Below are positions 19,208 through 28,206 of a DNA stretch of 50,020 bases, in pieces. The notes beneath the pieces were generated by a model. That model saw nothing but the letters and a program-made list of their open reading frames with translations. It was not told the origin of the DNA and ran no database searches. The DNA lies in contig JAQGLY010000063.1 in assembly GCA_028292625.1 (NCBI GenBank), forward strand, positions 1 to 50,020, written 5' to 3'. Origin of the DNA: Herbaspirillum sp. (GTDB lineage Bacteria > Pseudomonadota > Gammaproteobacteria > Burkholderiales > Burkholderiaceae_D). The number at the start of each line of letters is the position of its first letter. Position 1 is the first letter of the stretch. The position numbers were made by a program, and so were the translations under genes.

Positions 19208-19238
19208 ATCGGCTGCTTGAATCGGCTGCTTGAGTCCG
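19200..19238. repeat. Three tandem copies of a 13-bp unit across the rsuA stop codon
   Basis: The unit ctgcttgaatcgg occurs at 19200-19212 (first base t), 19213-19225 (perfect) and 19226-19238 (two changes). The first copy includes the rsuA TGA, and the array ends one base before the upp stop codon. Slippage here would lengthen or shorten the gap between two convergent genes. Confidence 0.85.
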
Positions 19239-19239
19239 T

Positions 19240-19887
19240 CTATTTGGTGCCGAAGATCCGGTCGCCCGCGTCGCCCAGTCCCGGCACGATGTACGCGTGC
19301 TCGTCCAGATGCGAATCCAGCGATGCGATGTAGAGTTTGACGTCCGGGTGCGCATCCTGAAATGTTTGCACGCCTTCCGGCGCCGCCACCAGTGCGACGA
19401 AGACGATGTGGGCCGCCGGCACGCCGCGTTTTTTCAATACATCGATCGCATGGACCGCCGAATTGCCAGTCGCGACCATCGGATCGCAGAGAATCATCGT
19501 GCGATCCGTCAGATCCGGCAGCCGCACGTAGTATTCGACCGGCTGATGATCGGTATCGCGATAGACGCCGATATGGCCGACTCGCGCCGACGGGATCAAT
19601 TCAAGCAAACCGTCGCTCATGCCGATACCCGCGCGCAGCACCGGCACCACCGCCAGTTTCCGGCCGGCGATGACCGGCGCGTCGTAAGTCACCAGAGGGG
19701 TTTCGATGATCTCGGTGGTCAGCGGCAGATCGCGCGTGATTTCATATCCCATCAGCAGCGTGATTTCGCGCAATAGATCGCGGAAGGTGCGGGTCGACGT
19801 GCGTTTGTCCCGCATGTGCGTGAGCTTATGCTGGATCAGCGGATGGTTCAGGATGTACAGATTGGGGAATCGCGGATCTTGTCTCAT
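19240..19887 (-). CDS. upp: Upp, uracil phosphoribosyltransferase
   Basis: Upp salvages uracil to UMP with PRPP. The 215-residue protein has the typical start [20 protein letters not shown], the [21 protein letters not shown] segment, the PRPP-binding loop CDPMVATG at 134-141, and the uracil-binding C-terminal [18 protein letters not shown]. Length matches the bacterial family. It is convergent with rsuA, with only the 13-bp repeat between them. The upstream side carries a REP-like inverted pair, and no uracil permease or uraA-like gene lies next to it. Confidence 0.96.
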   Translation of the reverse strand: MRQDPRFPNLYILNHPLIQHKLTHMRDKRTSTRTFRDLLREITLLMGYEITRDLPLTTEIIETPLVTYDAPVIAGRKLAVVPVLRAGIGMSDGLLELIPSARVGHIGVYRDTDHQPVEYYVRLPDLTDRTMILCDPMVATGNSAVHAIDVLKKRGVPAAHIVFVALVAAPEGVQTFQDAHPDVKLYIASLDSHLDEHAYIVPGLGDAGDRIFGTK

Positions 19888-19924
19888 GGTGCGGGCTCGA
19901 TGATGGGTAAGGGTATTTGCGCTT

Positions 19925-20025
19925 CCTTCGATACGGGCTTCGCCCTACTCAGGACGAACGGCTTTCCTTGAACTTTCATCAAACCTCCCGTTCGCCCTGA
20001 GCAGGGCGGAGCCCGTATGTAAGGG
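19925..20025. repeat. REP-like inverted repeat pair between upp and ubiH
   Basis: Two arms of about 37-39 nt face each other: 19925-19961 and 19987-20025, about 25 nt apart. Each contains the core atacgggct..gccct.ctcag followed by .gcgaacgg or a close variant, and each can form a small inner hairpin (gggc..gccc). Such elements are dispersed in many proteobacterial genomes. I saw no other copy in this window. It lies between the divergent-free 3' end of ubiH and the 5' end of upp, both on the minus strand. Confidence 0.8.
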
Positions 20026-20063
20026 CGCGCTCCTACGGCTATGCCCGCATTGTCGCACGCCGC

Positions 20064-21233
20064 TTACCGTCTTCCGAACATCATTTGCTCGGCCAGCAGG
20101 CGTTTGGCGGTGGGCAGGCCGTCGATCAGGCCCAAACCGGCGCCCAGCAGGGTCTGCGACAGCGCGCCGTCCGGCGCCGCGGCGAATATCCTGGCCATCA
20201 GGTGGGTCAGGCCGACCGTGGCGCTGCGGTCGGCGCGGCGTTGCGCGTCGAACGTCAGCAGGCTGGCCGGCGAATTGTCCAGCGCCAGCAAACGGGCCAG
20301 GGTGAGCGCATCGCGCAAGCCCAGATTCATGCCCTGGCCGGCGACCGGATGCAGCGTTTGCGCGGCATTGCCGATGGCGACGATACGCGGCGAAGGCTTA
20401 GGCTCCGCGTTCAGGCCGAGCGGAAAGCCGTTGCGCTCGGAGACGCCGGTGAAATCTCCCAGGCGGGTGCCGAATGCCGCACCGAGTTCCCTCATAAAAT
20501 GCGCATCCGGCAGCGCCAGCAACCGTTGAGCATTGTCCGGCCGTACGCACCACACCAGCGCGTAGCCATCGTCTTGCGGCAACAGCGCCAGCGGCCCCTC
20601 GCCGGTAAAACGCTCGAATGCGCGTTCGGGCAACGGCGCGTCCACGCGCACATGGGCGACAATGGCGGTCTGATCGTAGGTGTGACGGCGGGTTTTGGCG
20701 GCTTGCTCGGGGTATAGCCCGCCTTCGGCCTGCACCACGATGGCCGCGCGTATTTCTTTGCCGTCGTCGAGTCCGACAGCCACGGCGTCGGGCTCGGCGC
20801 TCAAGGCGCTCACCCGGGCCGGCCGCAATACCACCGGCGCGTTGCGTTCGAGGGCGGCAGCCAGCGCAGTGACCAGACTGCCGTAGCGGGCGACATACCC
20901 CAACGCAGGCAGATCGTAGGCCGCGCGGTCGATCAAGGTGCGTCCGAAATGGCCGCGGCGCGAGACGTGGATCTGGTGAATTTCGTTGCAGGCGATCGGC
21001 CACGCGCCGATCTGCTGCAGGATTTGCCCGCTGCCGTAGGAGATGGCGATCGAGCGCGGATCCGTCGTGGTCTGGGATAGCGTTTTGGCGTCGACCAGCG
21101 CGATACGGTCCGGCCGCATGCCGCGCGCGATCAGCAAGGCGGCGGCGCTCAATCCGATCGGACCGGCGCCGCAGATGAGTACGTCGTAATCGACAGCGTC
21201 GGCCGTCGATCCGCCCAGCGCCGCATCAAGCAT
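20064..21233 (-). CDS. ubiH: UbiH/UbiF family FAD-dependent ubiquinone hydroxylase
   Basis: A 389-residue flavoprotein monooxygenase that adds a hydroxyl group to the ubiquinone ring precursor. The FAD-binding GAGPIG is at 22-27, the middle segment reads VVQAEGGLY where related enzymes have the DG motif, and the ribityl-contact motif near 290-312 reads AIGNAAQTLHPVAGQG then MNLGLRDALTLARLL. Asn instead of Asp in GNAAQ is the rule in UbiH, so this is not a defect. It overlaps the pepP stop by 8 nt, the usual pepP-ubiH coupling. UbiF or another ring hydroxylase is possible. Confidence 0.88.
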   Translation of the reverse strand: MLDAALGGSTADAVDYDVLICGAGPIGLSAAALLIARGMRPDRIALVDAKTLSQTTTDPRSIAISYGSGQILQQIGAWPIACNEIHQIHVSRRGHFGRTLIDRAAYDLPALGYVARYGSLVTALAAALERNAPVVLRPARVSALSAEPDAVAVGLDDGKEIRAAIVVQAEGGLYPEQAAKTRRHTYDQTAIVAHVRVDAPLPERAFERFTGEGPLALLPQDDGYALVWCVRPDNAQRLLALPDAHFMRELGAAFGTRLGDFTGVSERNGFPLGLNAEPKPSPRIVAIGNAAQTLHPVAGQGMNLGLRDALTLARLLALDNSPASLLTFDAQRRADRSATVGLTHLMARIFAAAPDGALSQTLLGAGLGLIDGLPTAKRLLAEQMMFGRR

Positions 21234-22575
21234 GCCGCGTCAGCGTTTCGCGCATCAGGGTTTCGATCTCGTCGGCTTTATTCGGCACCCCGTTGCTGAG
21301 GATGCGGCAGCCGTCCGGCGTCACCAGCGCGTCGTCTTCGATGCGAATGCCGATATTCCAGTACTGTTCCGGCACGTCGTCCGCCGGGCGCACGTAAATG
21401 CCCGGTTCGACCGTGGTCACCATCCCGCTTTCCAGCGTGCGCCACGCGCGTTCGCTTCCGGTCGGGCCGGCATTGCGATAGTCTCCCGCGTCATGGACGT
21501 CCATGCCCAGCCAGTGGCCGGTGCGGTGCATGTAGAAGCGGCGGTAGGCGCCGCCGGCGATGACGTCGTCGAGACTGCCGAATTTGTCGCTGCTGAGCAG
21601 GCCGGTGTCGAGCATGCCTTGCGCCAGCACGCGTACGGCGGCGTCGTGTCCATCCATGAAGTTTTTGCCGGGACGGGTCTGTGCGATGGCTGCGGTCTGC
21701 GCCGCCAGCACGATGTCGTACAGGGTTCTTTGCGGCGGGCTGAATCTGCCGTTGGCCGGAAAGGTCCGGGTGATGTCGGATGCATAGCTGTCGAACTCGC
21801 AGCCGGCGTCGATGAGCACCAGATCGCCGTCTTTCAATTCGGCGTTGCCGGCGGCGTAATGCAGTACGCAGGCGTTGGCGCCGGTGGCGACGATGGAGCC
21901 GTATGCCGGCGCTTGCGCGCCGTTGTAGCGGAATTCATGCAGCAATTCCGCTTCCAGCTGATATTCGCGCAGTCCGGGGCGGGCCATGCGCATCGCCCGG
22001 CAATGCGCGGCCGCGGAAATCTCTCCGGCGCGAGTCATCGCGGCGATTTCGGTGCTGTCCTTGATCAGCCGCATGGTGTCGAGCAGCCGCTGCACGTCGT
22101 AAATGCCGGCCGGCGCTTCGACGCCGCTGCGGCTCAAGGCGCGCACGCCCTGCAGCCAGTTTTGCAGCTGCGCATCGCGTTTTTCGTTTTGGCCCAAGGT
22201 ATAAAACACCGCCCCGGCATCGGACAGCAGGCCCGGCATTTCACTATCCAGTTGTTCGATCGGGAACGCTTCGTCGAAACCGAATTTCTCGCGGGCGACA
22301 TCGGGGCCGTAGCGGAAGCCGTGCCAGATTTCGCGTTCCAGATTTTTATCGCGGCAGAACAAAATCGATTTGTTTTGTTTGCCGGCGATCAGCACCAGCA
22401 CCGCTTCCGGTTCGGTGAAGCCGGACAGATAGTAAAAATAACTGTCGTGGCGATATGGATAGTCGGCATCGCGATTGCGCATGACTTCCGGCGCGGTGGG
22501 AATGATGGCGACGCCGCCGCCTTGAGCCTGCATTTGCGCCAGCAGATTGGCGCGCCGGTCCGAATAGGGTTTCAT
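21226..22575 (-). CDS. pepP: PepP, Xaa-Pro aminopeptidase
   Basis: Aminopeptidase P removes N-terminal residues that precede proline, using two Mn ions. The 449-residue protein has the non-catalytic N-domain (about 1-170, with YPYRHDSYFYYLSGFTEPEA) and a pita-bread catalytic domain with metal ligands in LVLIDAGCEFDSYASDITR, then MHRTGHWLGMDVHDAG, TTVEPGIYV and IGIRIEDDALVT. The start is the ATG at 22575, overlapping the murU stop by 4 nt; further upstream codons would run into murU. It sits in a minus-strand run amgK-murU-pepP-ubiH. Confidence 0.95.
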   Translation of the reverse strand: MKPYSDRRANLLAQMQAQGGGVAIIPTAPEVMRNRDADYPYRHDSYFYYLSGFTEPEAVLVLIAGKQNKSILFCRDKNLEREIWHGFRYGPDVAREKFGFDEAFPIEQLDSEMPGLLSDAGAVFYTLGQNEKRDAQLQNWLQGVRALSRSGVEAPAGIYDVQRLLDTMRLIKDSTEIAAMTRAGEISAAAHCRAMRMARPGLREYQLEAELLHEFRYNGAQAPAYGSIVATGANACVLHYAAGNAELKDGDLVLIDAGCEFDSYASDITRTFPANGRFSPPQRTLYDIVLAAQTAAIAQTRPGKNFMDGHDAAVRVLAQGMLDTGLLSSDKFGSLDDVIAGGAYRRFYMHRTGHWLGMDVHDAGDYRNAGPTGSERAWRTLESGMVTTVEPGIYVRPADDVPEQYWNIGIRIEDDALVTPDGCRILSNGVPNKADEIETLMRETLTRHA

Positions 22576-23294
22576 GAATTGTCCTTGTCCTTGCTCAGTG
22601 GCGCATTCAATTGCGCCAGTTGTTCGGGGGTGCCTACATTGATCCATTGGCCCCGGTATACTTCACCGCCCACCTGCCCGCGATCGGCATATTCGCGCAA
22701 TAAGGTTCCCAGTCTGGCGCGCGTCCCGGCTGCGATGCCGTCGAACATTTGCGGCCGGTATACGCCGATATTGGCGAACGTCAGCAGCGATTCACCCTGA
22801 TTGGCGATACTGTAATTATGCAATGCAAAATCGCCTTGCGGATGATGCGCCGGATTCTTGACCAGATACAGCCACGCCATGTCGCGTTTTTCAGGGGGCC
22901 ACGGATTGCCCCACAGATCCTTGTCCTCCAGCGTGTTCAACACTTGTTCGAAATCGAAGTGCGGGCAGAAGATATCGCCCGACAAGGCCACGAACGGTTC
23001 CTCGCCGAGCAAATGCCGCGCCTGCGCGATGCCGCCGGCGGTTTCCAGCGCTTCGGCTTCCGGCGAGTAGCGAATCCGTGCGCCGAATTGCGTACCGTCG
23101 CCCAGCGCCGCTTCGATCATGTGACCCAGATGCGCGTGATTGATGACGATCTCGGTGATCCCGGCGCGCACCAGGTTCAGAATCTGCCATACGATCAACG
23201 GGCGTCCATGCACCGTCAGCAAGGGCTTCGGGCAGGCATCGGTCAGCGGCCGCATGCGTTCGCCGCGGCCGGCCGCCAGAATCATCGCCTTCAT
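22572..23294 (-). CDS. murU: MurU, N-acetylmuramate alpha-1-phosphate uridylyltransferase
   Basis: MurU makes UDP-MurNAc from MurNAc-1-phosphate in the peptidoglycan recycling route that bypasses de novo synthesis, a route first described in Pseudomonas. The 240-residue nucleotidyltransferase starts MKAMILAAGRGERMRPLT with the nucleotide loop and the conserved KPLL lysine, followed by VINHAHLGHMIE, the GGIAQA segment and ALSGDIFC with the metal aspartate, ending with QWINVGTPEQLAQLN. It directly follows amgK (13 nt gap), the kinase of the same route, which makes the assignment much firmer than homology alone. Confidence 0.9.
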   Translation of the reverse strand: MKAMILAAGRGERMRPLTDACPKPLLTVHGRPLIVWQILNLVRAGITEIVINHAHLGHMIEAALGDGTQFGARIRYSPEAEALETAGGIAQARHLLGEEPFVALSGDIFCPHFDFEQVLNTLEDKDLWGNPWPPEKRDMAWLYLVKNPAHHPQGDFALHNYSIANQGESLLTFANIGVYRPQMFDGIAAGTRARLGTLLREYADRGQVGGEVYRGQWINVGTPEQLAQLNAPLSKDKDNS

Positions 23295-23307
23295 TGCCGC
23301 GCCCCGC

Positions 23308-24345
23308 TCAAAACGTATAGCCGGTCTGCGGCGCATTGTCCTCCAGCGCCTCCAGCAATTTCGCCAGCGGCGTCAGTTCCCTATAACGGCGCGCGGTCTT
23401 TAATACATATTCCATCACCAGCGGAATATCGCGCAGATAAGCATCCTTCCCGTCGCGATAGGCCAGGCGCGCGAAGATGCCAAGTATTTTCAGATGACGC
23501 TGCAGACCCATGAATTCGAAATCGCGATAAAACGCATCGACGTCGGTGTTGACCGGCAGCCCCGCCTTTTTGGCGCGTTCCCAATACCGGATCATCCAGT
23601 CGAGCACCAATTCCTCATCCCATTGCACGTATGCGTCGCGCAACAGCGATACCAGATCATAGGTGATCGGGCCGTATACCGCGTCCTGGAAATCCAGAAT
23701 GCCAGGGTTGCCGGCGGCCAGAACCATCAGGTTGCGGGAATGGTAATCGCGATGTACATATACCGGCGGTTGCGCCAGATTATTGGCCAGCAGCGCATCG
23801 AACACCTTGTTCAGCGAGGCGCTCTGGGCCTCGCTCAGCGTCAGTTTCAGATGCCGGCCGATGTACCAGTCCGGGAACAATTGCAATTCCCGTTGCAGCA
23901 ATGCGCGATCGTATGGCGGCAGCGCTTCCGGTCTGCTCTGGACTTGCAGCAGGATCAGCGCATCGATCGCATCCATGTATAGTTTGTGCGCGGTATCGTT
24001 GCCGAGTTGATTCAGATAAGTCGTGGAGCCCAGATCGGTCAGCAGCAGGAAGCCTTGTGCAACATCTTGCGCCAGCACGCGTGGCACGGAAACCCCGGTA
24101 GCGCCGAAAATGTCGGCCACATGCAAAAAGGGCCGCACATCTTCCTGCGGCGCCGGGGCGTCCATCGCGATTACGCTGTCGCCGTCCGCCGTATCCAGGC
24201 GGAAATAACGGCGGAAGCTGGCGTCGGCGGAGGCCGGGCGCAGCGACGCAATGGCTAGTTTTGGAGTATCGATCGTAGTGAGCCATTGCTGCAATTGCAT
24301 CAGGCGGGAATCGGCGGAAACGGTATGAGCGGTATGTAAAGACAT
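23308..24345 (-). CDS. amgK: AmgK, anomeric MurNAc/GlcNAc kinase
   Basis: AmgK phosphorylates the anomeric carbon of MurNAc (and GlcNAc), feeding MurU. The 345-residue protein has an aminoglycoside phosphotransferase fold: N-lobe with ASFRRYFRLD, hinge, then the catalytic VYVHRDYHSRNLMVL segment (HRDYHSRN brackets the catalytic Asp) and the metal motif GILDFQDAVYGPITYDLVSLLRD. A conserved FLLLTDLGSTTYL is before the helical lobe. It is divergent from lptD across 130 nt, the same arrangement as in Pseudomonas. The start at 24345 was chosen because of family length; a later Met at MQLQQW is possible. Confidence 0.9.
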   Translation of the reverse strand: MSLHTAHTVSADSRLMQLQQWLTTIDTPKLAIASLRPASADASFRRYFRLDTADGDSVIAMDAPAPQEDVRPFLHVADIFGATGVSVPRVLAQDVAQGFLLLTDLGSTTYLNQLGNDTAHKLYMDAIDALILLQVQSRPEALPPYDRALLQRELQLFPDWYIGRHLKLTLSEAQSASLNKVFDALLANNLAQPPVYVHRDYHSRNLMVLAAGNPGILDFQDAVYGPITYDLVSLLRDAYVQWDEELVLDWMIRYWERAKKAGLPVNTDVDAFYRDFEFMGLQRHLKILGIFARLAYRDGKDAYLRDIPLVMEYVLKTARRYRELTPLAKLLEALEDNAPQTGYTF

Positions 24346-24365
24346 GGACAGCCTGAGTAAATCGG

Positions 24366-24391
24366 TTGAGGGCAGTGAGTTCCCCTATAAT
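24366..24391 (+). promoter_or_regulatory. Candidate lptD promoter
   Basis: A perfect TATAAT is at 24386-24391, 84 nt before the lptD ATG. The nearest -35-like hexamer is TTGAGG (24366-24371) with a 14-nt spacer, shorter than ideal, so only the -10 is persuasive. Confidence 0.4.
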
Positions 24392-24475
24392 AAGGGATTA
24401 ATTTTAGCGGTGTGCTTGGGATTCTTCCGAAAGTCTTAAAAATTGGCCTATTAGGGCATTCGAATAACTATTTTC

Positions 24476-26722
24476 ATGGTGTCGCGTCCAGTGTCATTTC
24501 CTTCCCGGCGATTGTTTCGTATTTTTACCTCATTTGTCGTGGTGACCTCGGCTTCGGCGACCCTGCCGACCCTGGTGCACGCACAGACGCCGAAAACCGG
24601 CAAGGACGCCGATGAGGCGACTGTCATCAACTCGGAGCAGATGACCGGCCGTCCGGATCGCGAAGTCGATCTCGATCGCGACGTCGAACTGAGTCGCGGC
24701 ACGACGGTGGTGAAAGCGGACAAGGCGATCTACAAGATCATCAAAGATGAGGTGGACGCGACCGGCGATGTCTGGATGAAACGCCTGACCAGCCGTTATA
24801 CCGGCGATCACGCGGTGCTCAACATCGATTCCGGCGTCGGTTACGTGACCAATCCGACCTACGTCCTGGGTCCCAACGCCGGCCGCGGCAAGGCGCAGCG
24901 GGCCGATTTCCTGTCCGACGATGAGGCCGTCCTGACGCAAAGCACCTACAGCACATGCGAAGCGGCCAATCCCGACTGGTATCTGAAGGCGCAGACGCTG
25001 GATCTGGACCAGGGGCGCGACGTCGGCACCATTACCAACGGCATCGTGTATTTCAAGGACGTGCCGATTTTCGGTTCGCCGTGGCTGGATTTTCCGCTGT
25101 CGAATGCGCGCAAGTCAGGGGTGCTTTCGCCGACCTTCGGCACGACCAGCACCGGCGGCATGGAACTGGCGGTGCCGTATTACTTCAATATTGCGCCGAA
25201 TCGCGATTTGACGGTGACGCCCAAATATATTGCCCGCCGCGGTTTGCAGATGGGAGCGACCGGACGTTATCTGGGCGACACCTATTCGGGCGTCACCTCC
25301 GGCGAATGGATCGAAGACAAGCTGACCCAGACGGAGCGCTACTGGTTCAGCTCGACGCATAAACAGACGCTGGGCAACGGCTTCGGGTTCAGCTGGAATG
25401 TCGCCAAGGCGTCCGACAACAATTATCCGACCGATTTTGCGAGTACGGTAAACGCCACTACGCAGCGTTTGCTGGAACGCAATTTCACCACAACGTATTC
25501 GAGCACCTATTGGTCGGCGTCCCTTCTGGCGTCGAAGTATCAATTGCTGCAGGACGTCAACGCGCCGATCCAGAAGCCTTACGATCGCATGCCGCAATTG
25601 ACAGTGACCGGTACGCGCCCGGACGTCGACGGTTTCGATCTGGGCCTGACCGGGGAATTCACCCGCTTTTCGAATACCAACTCGATCACCGGCCAGACCA
25701 TGGTGGGCGGCGACCGCGCTGCGATCACGCAGCAAGTGTCCTATCCGATTATCGGCACCGCGTATTACGTGACCCCGAAAATCTCTCTGGACGCGACCAC
25801 TTATCATTTGAATAACCAGCAAGTCGGACTGCCGACCGACCTGACGCGCGTCTTACCGTCGGCTTCGATAGACAGCGGATTGACGTTCGAGCGCGACGCC
25901 ACGTTCTTCGGACGGTCGATGACGCAGACCTTCGAACCGCGCGTTTATTATTTGCGTACGCCGTATGTCGATCAAAGCCAGTACCCGGTTTTCGATACCG
26001 CGCTGGCCGATTTCAATTTCGCGCAGATTTTCAGCGACAACCGCTTCGTCGGCCGCGACCGCATCAGCGACGCCAATCAGATTACCGTCGGCGCCACCTC
26101 GCGGTTTATCGAGGCCAACGGCACCGAACGTTTGCGCGTGGCCGTTGCGCAGCGCTACTATTTCACCCAGCCGCGTGTCTTCCTCACTCCGCAGGATGCG
26201 CTGACCACCAGCAAATCCGATCTGCTGGCAGGACTGACGGGCCCCGTGACCAATGAGCTGAGTATTGACACAGCGGTGCAATACAGTCAAAGTCTGGCGC
26301 AGATGCAGAAAGCCAACTATGGAATACGCTGGCAGCCGGCTCCCAAGAAGGTGCTGAATTTGTCATATCGGCTGGACCGCACCGTCCTCGATGTGAACAA
26401 CAATATTTTGAAACAATACGACCTTTCCGGGCAGTGGCCGTTGTCGCAACGCTGGTATGGCGTCGGCCGCATCAATTATTCGATTCCCGATAAAACGGTT
26501 ACCGAAGGTTTGCTGGGAATGGAATACCGCGCCGATTGCTGGGTGTTCCGCGTAGTTGCACAACGGATTCCGACGTCAAGTTTGCAGGCCACAACGTCTT
26601 TCTTCGTTCAATTGGAACTCAACGGCTTCGCCAAAATCGGCTCCAATCCGATGGATGCATTGACCAGCAGCATTCCCGGGTATCAGATCGTTAACAGACC
26701 TGATTCGCTTCCCAGTTATTGA
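24476..26722 (+). CDS. lptD: LptD, LPS-assembly outer membrane protein
   Basis: LptD with LptE inserts lipopolysaccharide into the outer leaflet. The 748-residue precursor has a signal peptide ending near LVHA|QTP (36/37), the periplasmic OstA/beta-jellyroll domain (about 45-200, with ATVINSEQMTGR and GDVWMKR) and a large C-terminal barrel from about 210. Only two cysteines occur in the mature protein: Cys161 (STYSTCEAAN) and Cys688 (EYRADCWVFRV). E. coli LptD has four and forms two non-consecutive disulfides; here one domain-to-barrel disulfide is possible. It heads an operon with surA, pdxA and rsmA (18 nt to surA). Confidence 0.95.
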   Translation: MVSRPVSFPSRRLFRIFTSFVVVTSASATLPTLVHAQTPKTGKDADEATVINSEQMTGRPDREVDLDRDVELSRGTTVVKADKAIYKIIKDEVDATGDVWMKRLTSRYTGDHAVLNIDSGVGYVTNPTYVLGPNAGRGKAQRADFLSDDEAVLTQSTYSTCEAANPDWYLKAQTLDLDQGRDVGTITNGIVYFKDVPIFGSPWLDFPLSNARKSGVLSPTFGTTSTGGMELAVPYYFNIAPNRDLTVTPKYIARRGLQMGATGRYLGDTYSGVTSGEWIEDKLTQTERYWFSSTHKQTLGNGFGFSWNVAKASDNNYPTDFASTVNATTQRLLERNFTTTYSSTYWSASLLASKYQLLQDVNAPIQKPYDRMPQLTVTGTRPDVDGFDLGLTGEFTRFSNTNSITGQTMVGGDRAAITQQVSYPIIGTAYYVTPKISLDATTYHLNNQQVGLPTDLTRVLPSASIDSGLTFERDATFFGRSMTQTFEPRVYYLRTPYVDQSQYPVFDTALADFNFAQIFSDNRFVGRDRISDANQITVGATSRFIEANGTERLRVAVAQRYYFTQPRVFLTPQDALTTSKSDLLAGLTGPVTNELSIDTAVQYSQSLAQMQKANYGIRWQPAPKKVLNLSYRLDRTVLDVNNNILKQYDLSGQWPLSQRWYGVGRINYSIPDKTVTEGLLGMEYRADCWVFRVVAQRIPTSSLQATTSFFVQLELNGFAKIGSNPMDALTSSIPGYQIVNRPDSLPSY

Positions 26723-26740
26723 TTCGGATAACCCTCACAC

Positions 26741-28183
26741 ATGAACGTATCTTTTTTTACTATGCGTAACGTTGCTCCCTCACTATCCCGCATCATCCGC
26801 ACCGCCGCGCTGCTGTGCATGAGTTTGCTTGCCGCGCCGGGCAGCTACGCGCAAGACGCCGCGCCATCGCCGCCGCCGGTTTCAGCGCCGGCGGCGGCTG
26901 TGCCGGCGTCCGCATCGGCGTCTCCGGCGATCTCTCATGAGCCGCAACCGGTGGATTCCATCGCGGTGGTGGTCAACAATGAAGTGATCACGCGCCAGGA
27001 GGTGATGGAGCGGCTGGCCACCGTCGAAAGCCGGATGACCGCGCAGGGCGTCGCCCTGCCGCCGCGGACGCAGTTGATCCCGCAATTGCTGGAACGGATG
27101 ATTGTGGAGCACGCCCAAGTGCAGTTGGCCAAGGAAGACGGCATCAAGGTCGACGACGCGATGCTGGACAAGGCGATCGAGCGGATCGCGGAACAGAACA
27201 AGATGACCATGCCGCAATTTCGCGCGCAGCTGGTAAAAGAGGGGCTTGCCTTTCCTGCCTTCCGCGAACAGATCCGCAACGAAATTCTGATGCAGCGCGT
27301 GCGCGAGCGCGAAGTCGACAACAAGATTCAGATTTCCGATTCCGAAATCGACAATTATCTGGCTGCCCAGGCGAAAGAGGGGCCGCAAAAAGAAGAATTC
27401 GATGTCGCCCAGATCCTGGTTCGGGTACCGGATAATCCAACGCCGGAACAACTGGCCGAGCGCCGCCAGCGCGCCGAACAGATTTATCAGCAGGTGCGTA
27501 CCGGCGGCGATTTCGGCAAGATTGCGGCGACGTATTCCGATTCCAGCGACGCGATGACCGGCGGCGATCTGGGCTGGCGCACCGCGGATCGTCTGCCGCA
27601 GTTGTTCGCCGATACAGTGGCCAAAATGAAGGCTGGCGAGACGGCGCCGATCGTCCGCAGCGCCAACGGATTTCATATTCTGCGGCTGGTCGATCGCCGT
27701 ACGACAGGGGGCGCGGCTGCGGTGACGCCGGGGGCGATACAGCAGACCCATGCGCGGCATATCCTGATCAAGGTGACGCAAGTCGTCACGGCGGCCGAGG
27801 CCAAGCGCAAGCTGCTGGAATTGAAGCAGCGTCTGGAAAATCACGCCGCCACCTTCGAAGAACTCGCCAAGCTGTATTCGAACGACGGATCGGCGTCCAA
27901 GGGCGGCGACCTCGGCTGGATCTATCCGGGCGACACCGTGCCTGAATTCGAACGCGCGATGAACGATCTGAAAGTGGGAGAGATCAGCGACCCGATAGAA
28001 TCGCCGTTCGGCTTCCATCTGATCCAAGTGCTCGAGCGCAAGTCCGATGAAATGTCGCAGGATCGCTTGCGCACCGCGGCGCGCACGGCCATTCGCGAGC
28101 GCAAGCTCGAGGAAGCGACCAACGAATGGCAGCGTCAATTGCGCGATCAGGCATATGTCGAATACCGTTTAGACCAGAATTGA
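26741..28183 (+). CDS. surA: SurA, periplasmic chaperone and peptidyl-prolyl isomerase
   Basis: SurA escorts outer-membrane proteins such as LptD and OmpW to the BAM complex. The 480-residue precursor has a signal peptide ending around GSYAQ (about residue 38), a Pro/Ala-rich linker of about 30 residues, the SurA N-domain ([23 protein letters not shown]), and two parvulin domains: the first with [17 protein letters not shown] near 215, the second with [14 protein letters not shown] near 335 and [17 protein letters not shown]. The start at 26741 lacks a ribosome site; an ATG seven codons later is an alternative. Coupling with lptD is typical. Confidence 0.95.
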   Translation: MNVSFFTMRNVAPSLSRIIRTAALLCMSLLAAPGSYAQDAAPSPPPVSAPAAAVPASASASPAISHEPQPVDSIAVVVNNEVITRQEVMERLATVESRMTAQGVALPPRTQLIPQLLERMIVEHAQVQLAKEDGIKVDDAMLDKAIERIAEQNKMTMPQFRAQLVKEGLAFPAFREQIRNEILMQRVREREVDNKIQISDSEIDNYLAAQAKEGPQKEEFDVAQILVRVPDNPTPEQLAERRQRAEQIYQQVRTGGDFGKIAATYSDSSDAMTGGDLGWRTADRLPQLFADTVAKMKAGETAPIVRSANGFHILRLVDRRTTGGAAAVTPGAIQQTHARHILIKVTQVVTAAEAKRKLLELKQRLENHAATFEELAKLYSNDGSASKGGDLGWIYPGDTVPEFERAMNDLKVGEISDPIESPFGFHLIQVLERKSDEMSQDRLRTAARTAIRERKLEEATNEWQRQLRDQAYVEYRLDQN

Positions 28184-28206
28184 TTTTCAATTCGGACAAC
28201 GACGAT

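Noticed and set aside
20064..21233. GN instead of GD in the flavin motif of UbiH as a possible defect
   Set aside because: E. coli UbiH has the same GNAAQTLHP form, so it is normal for this family.
21232..22800. A 522-codon open frame opposite pepP
   Set aside because: Antisense shadow that spans pepP and part of murU; no recognisable protein features.
24346..24385. SigmaE-type -35 (GGAACT) on the minus strand upstream of amgK
   Set aside because: No TCTGA- or TCAAA-like -10 lies at 16-17 nt spacing, so the match is probably chance.
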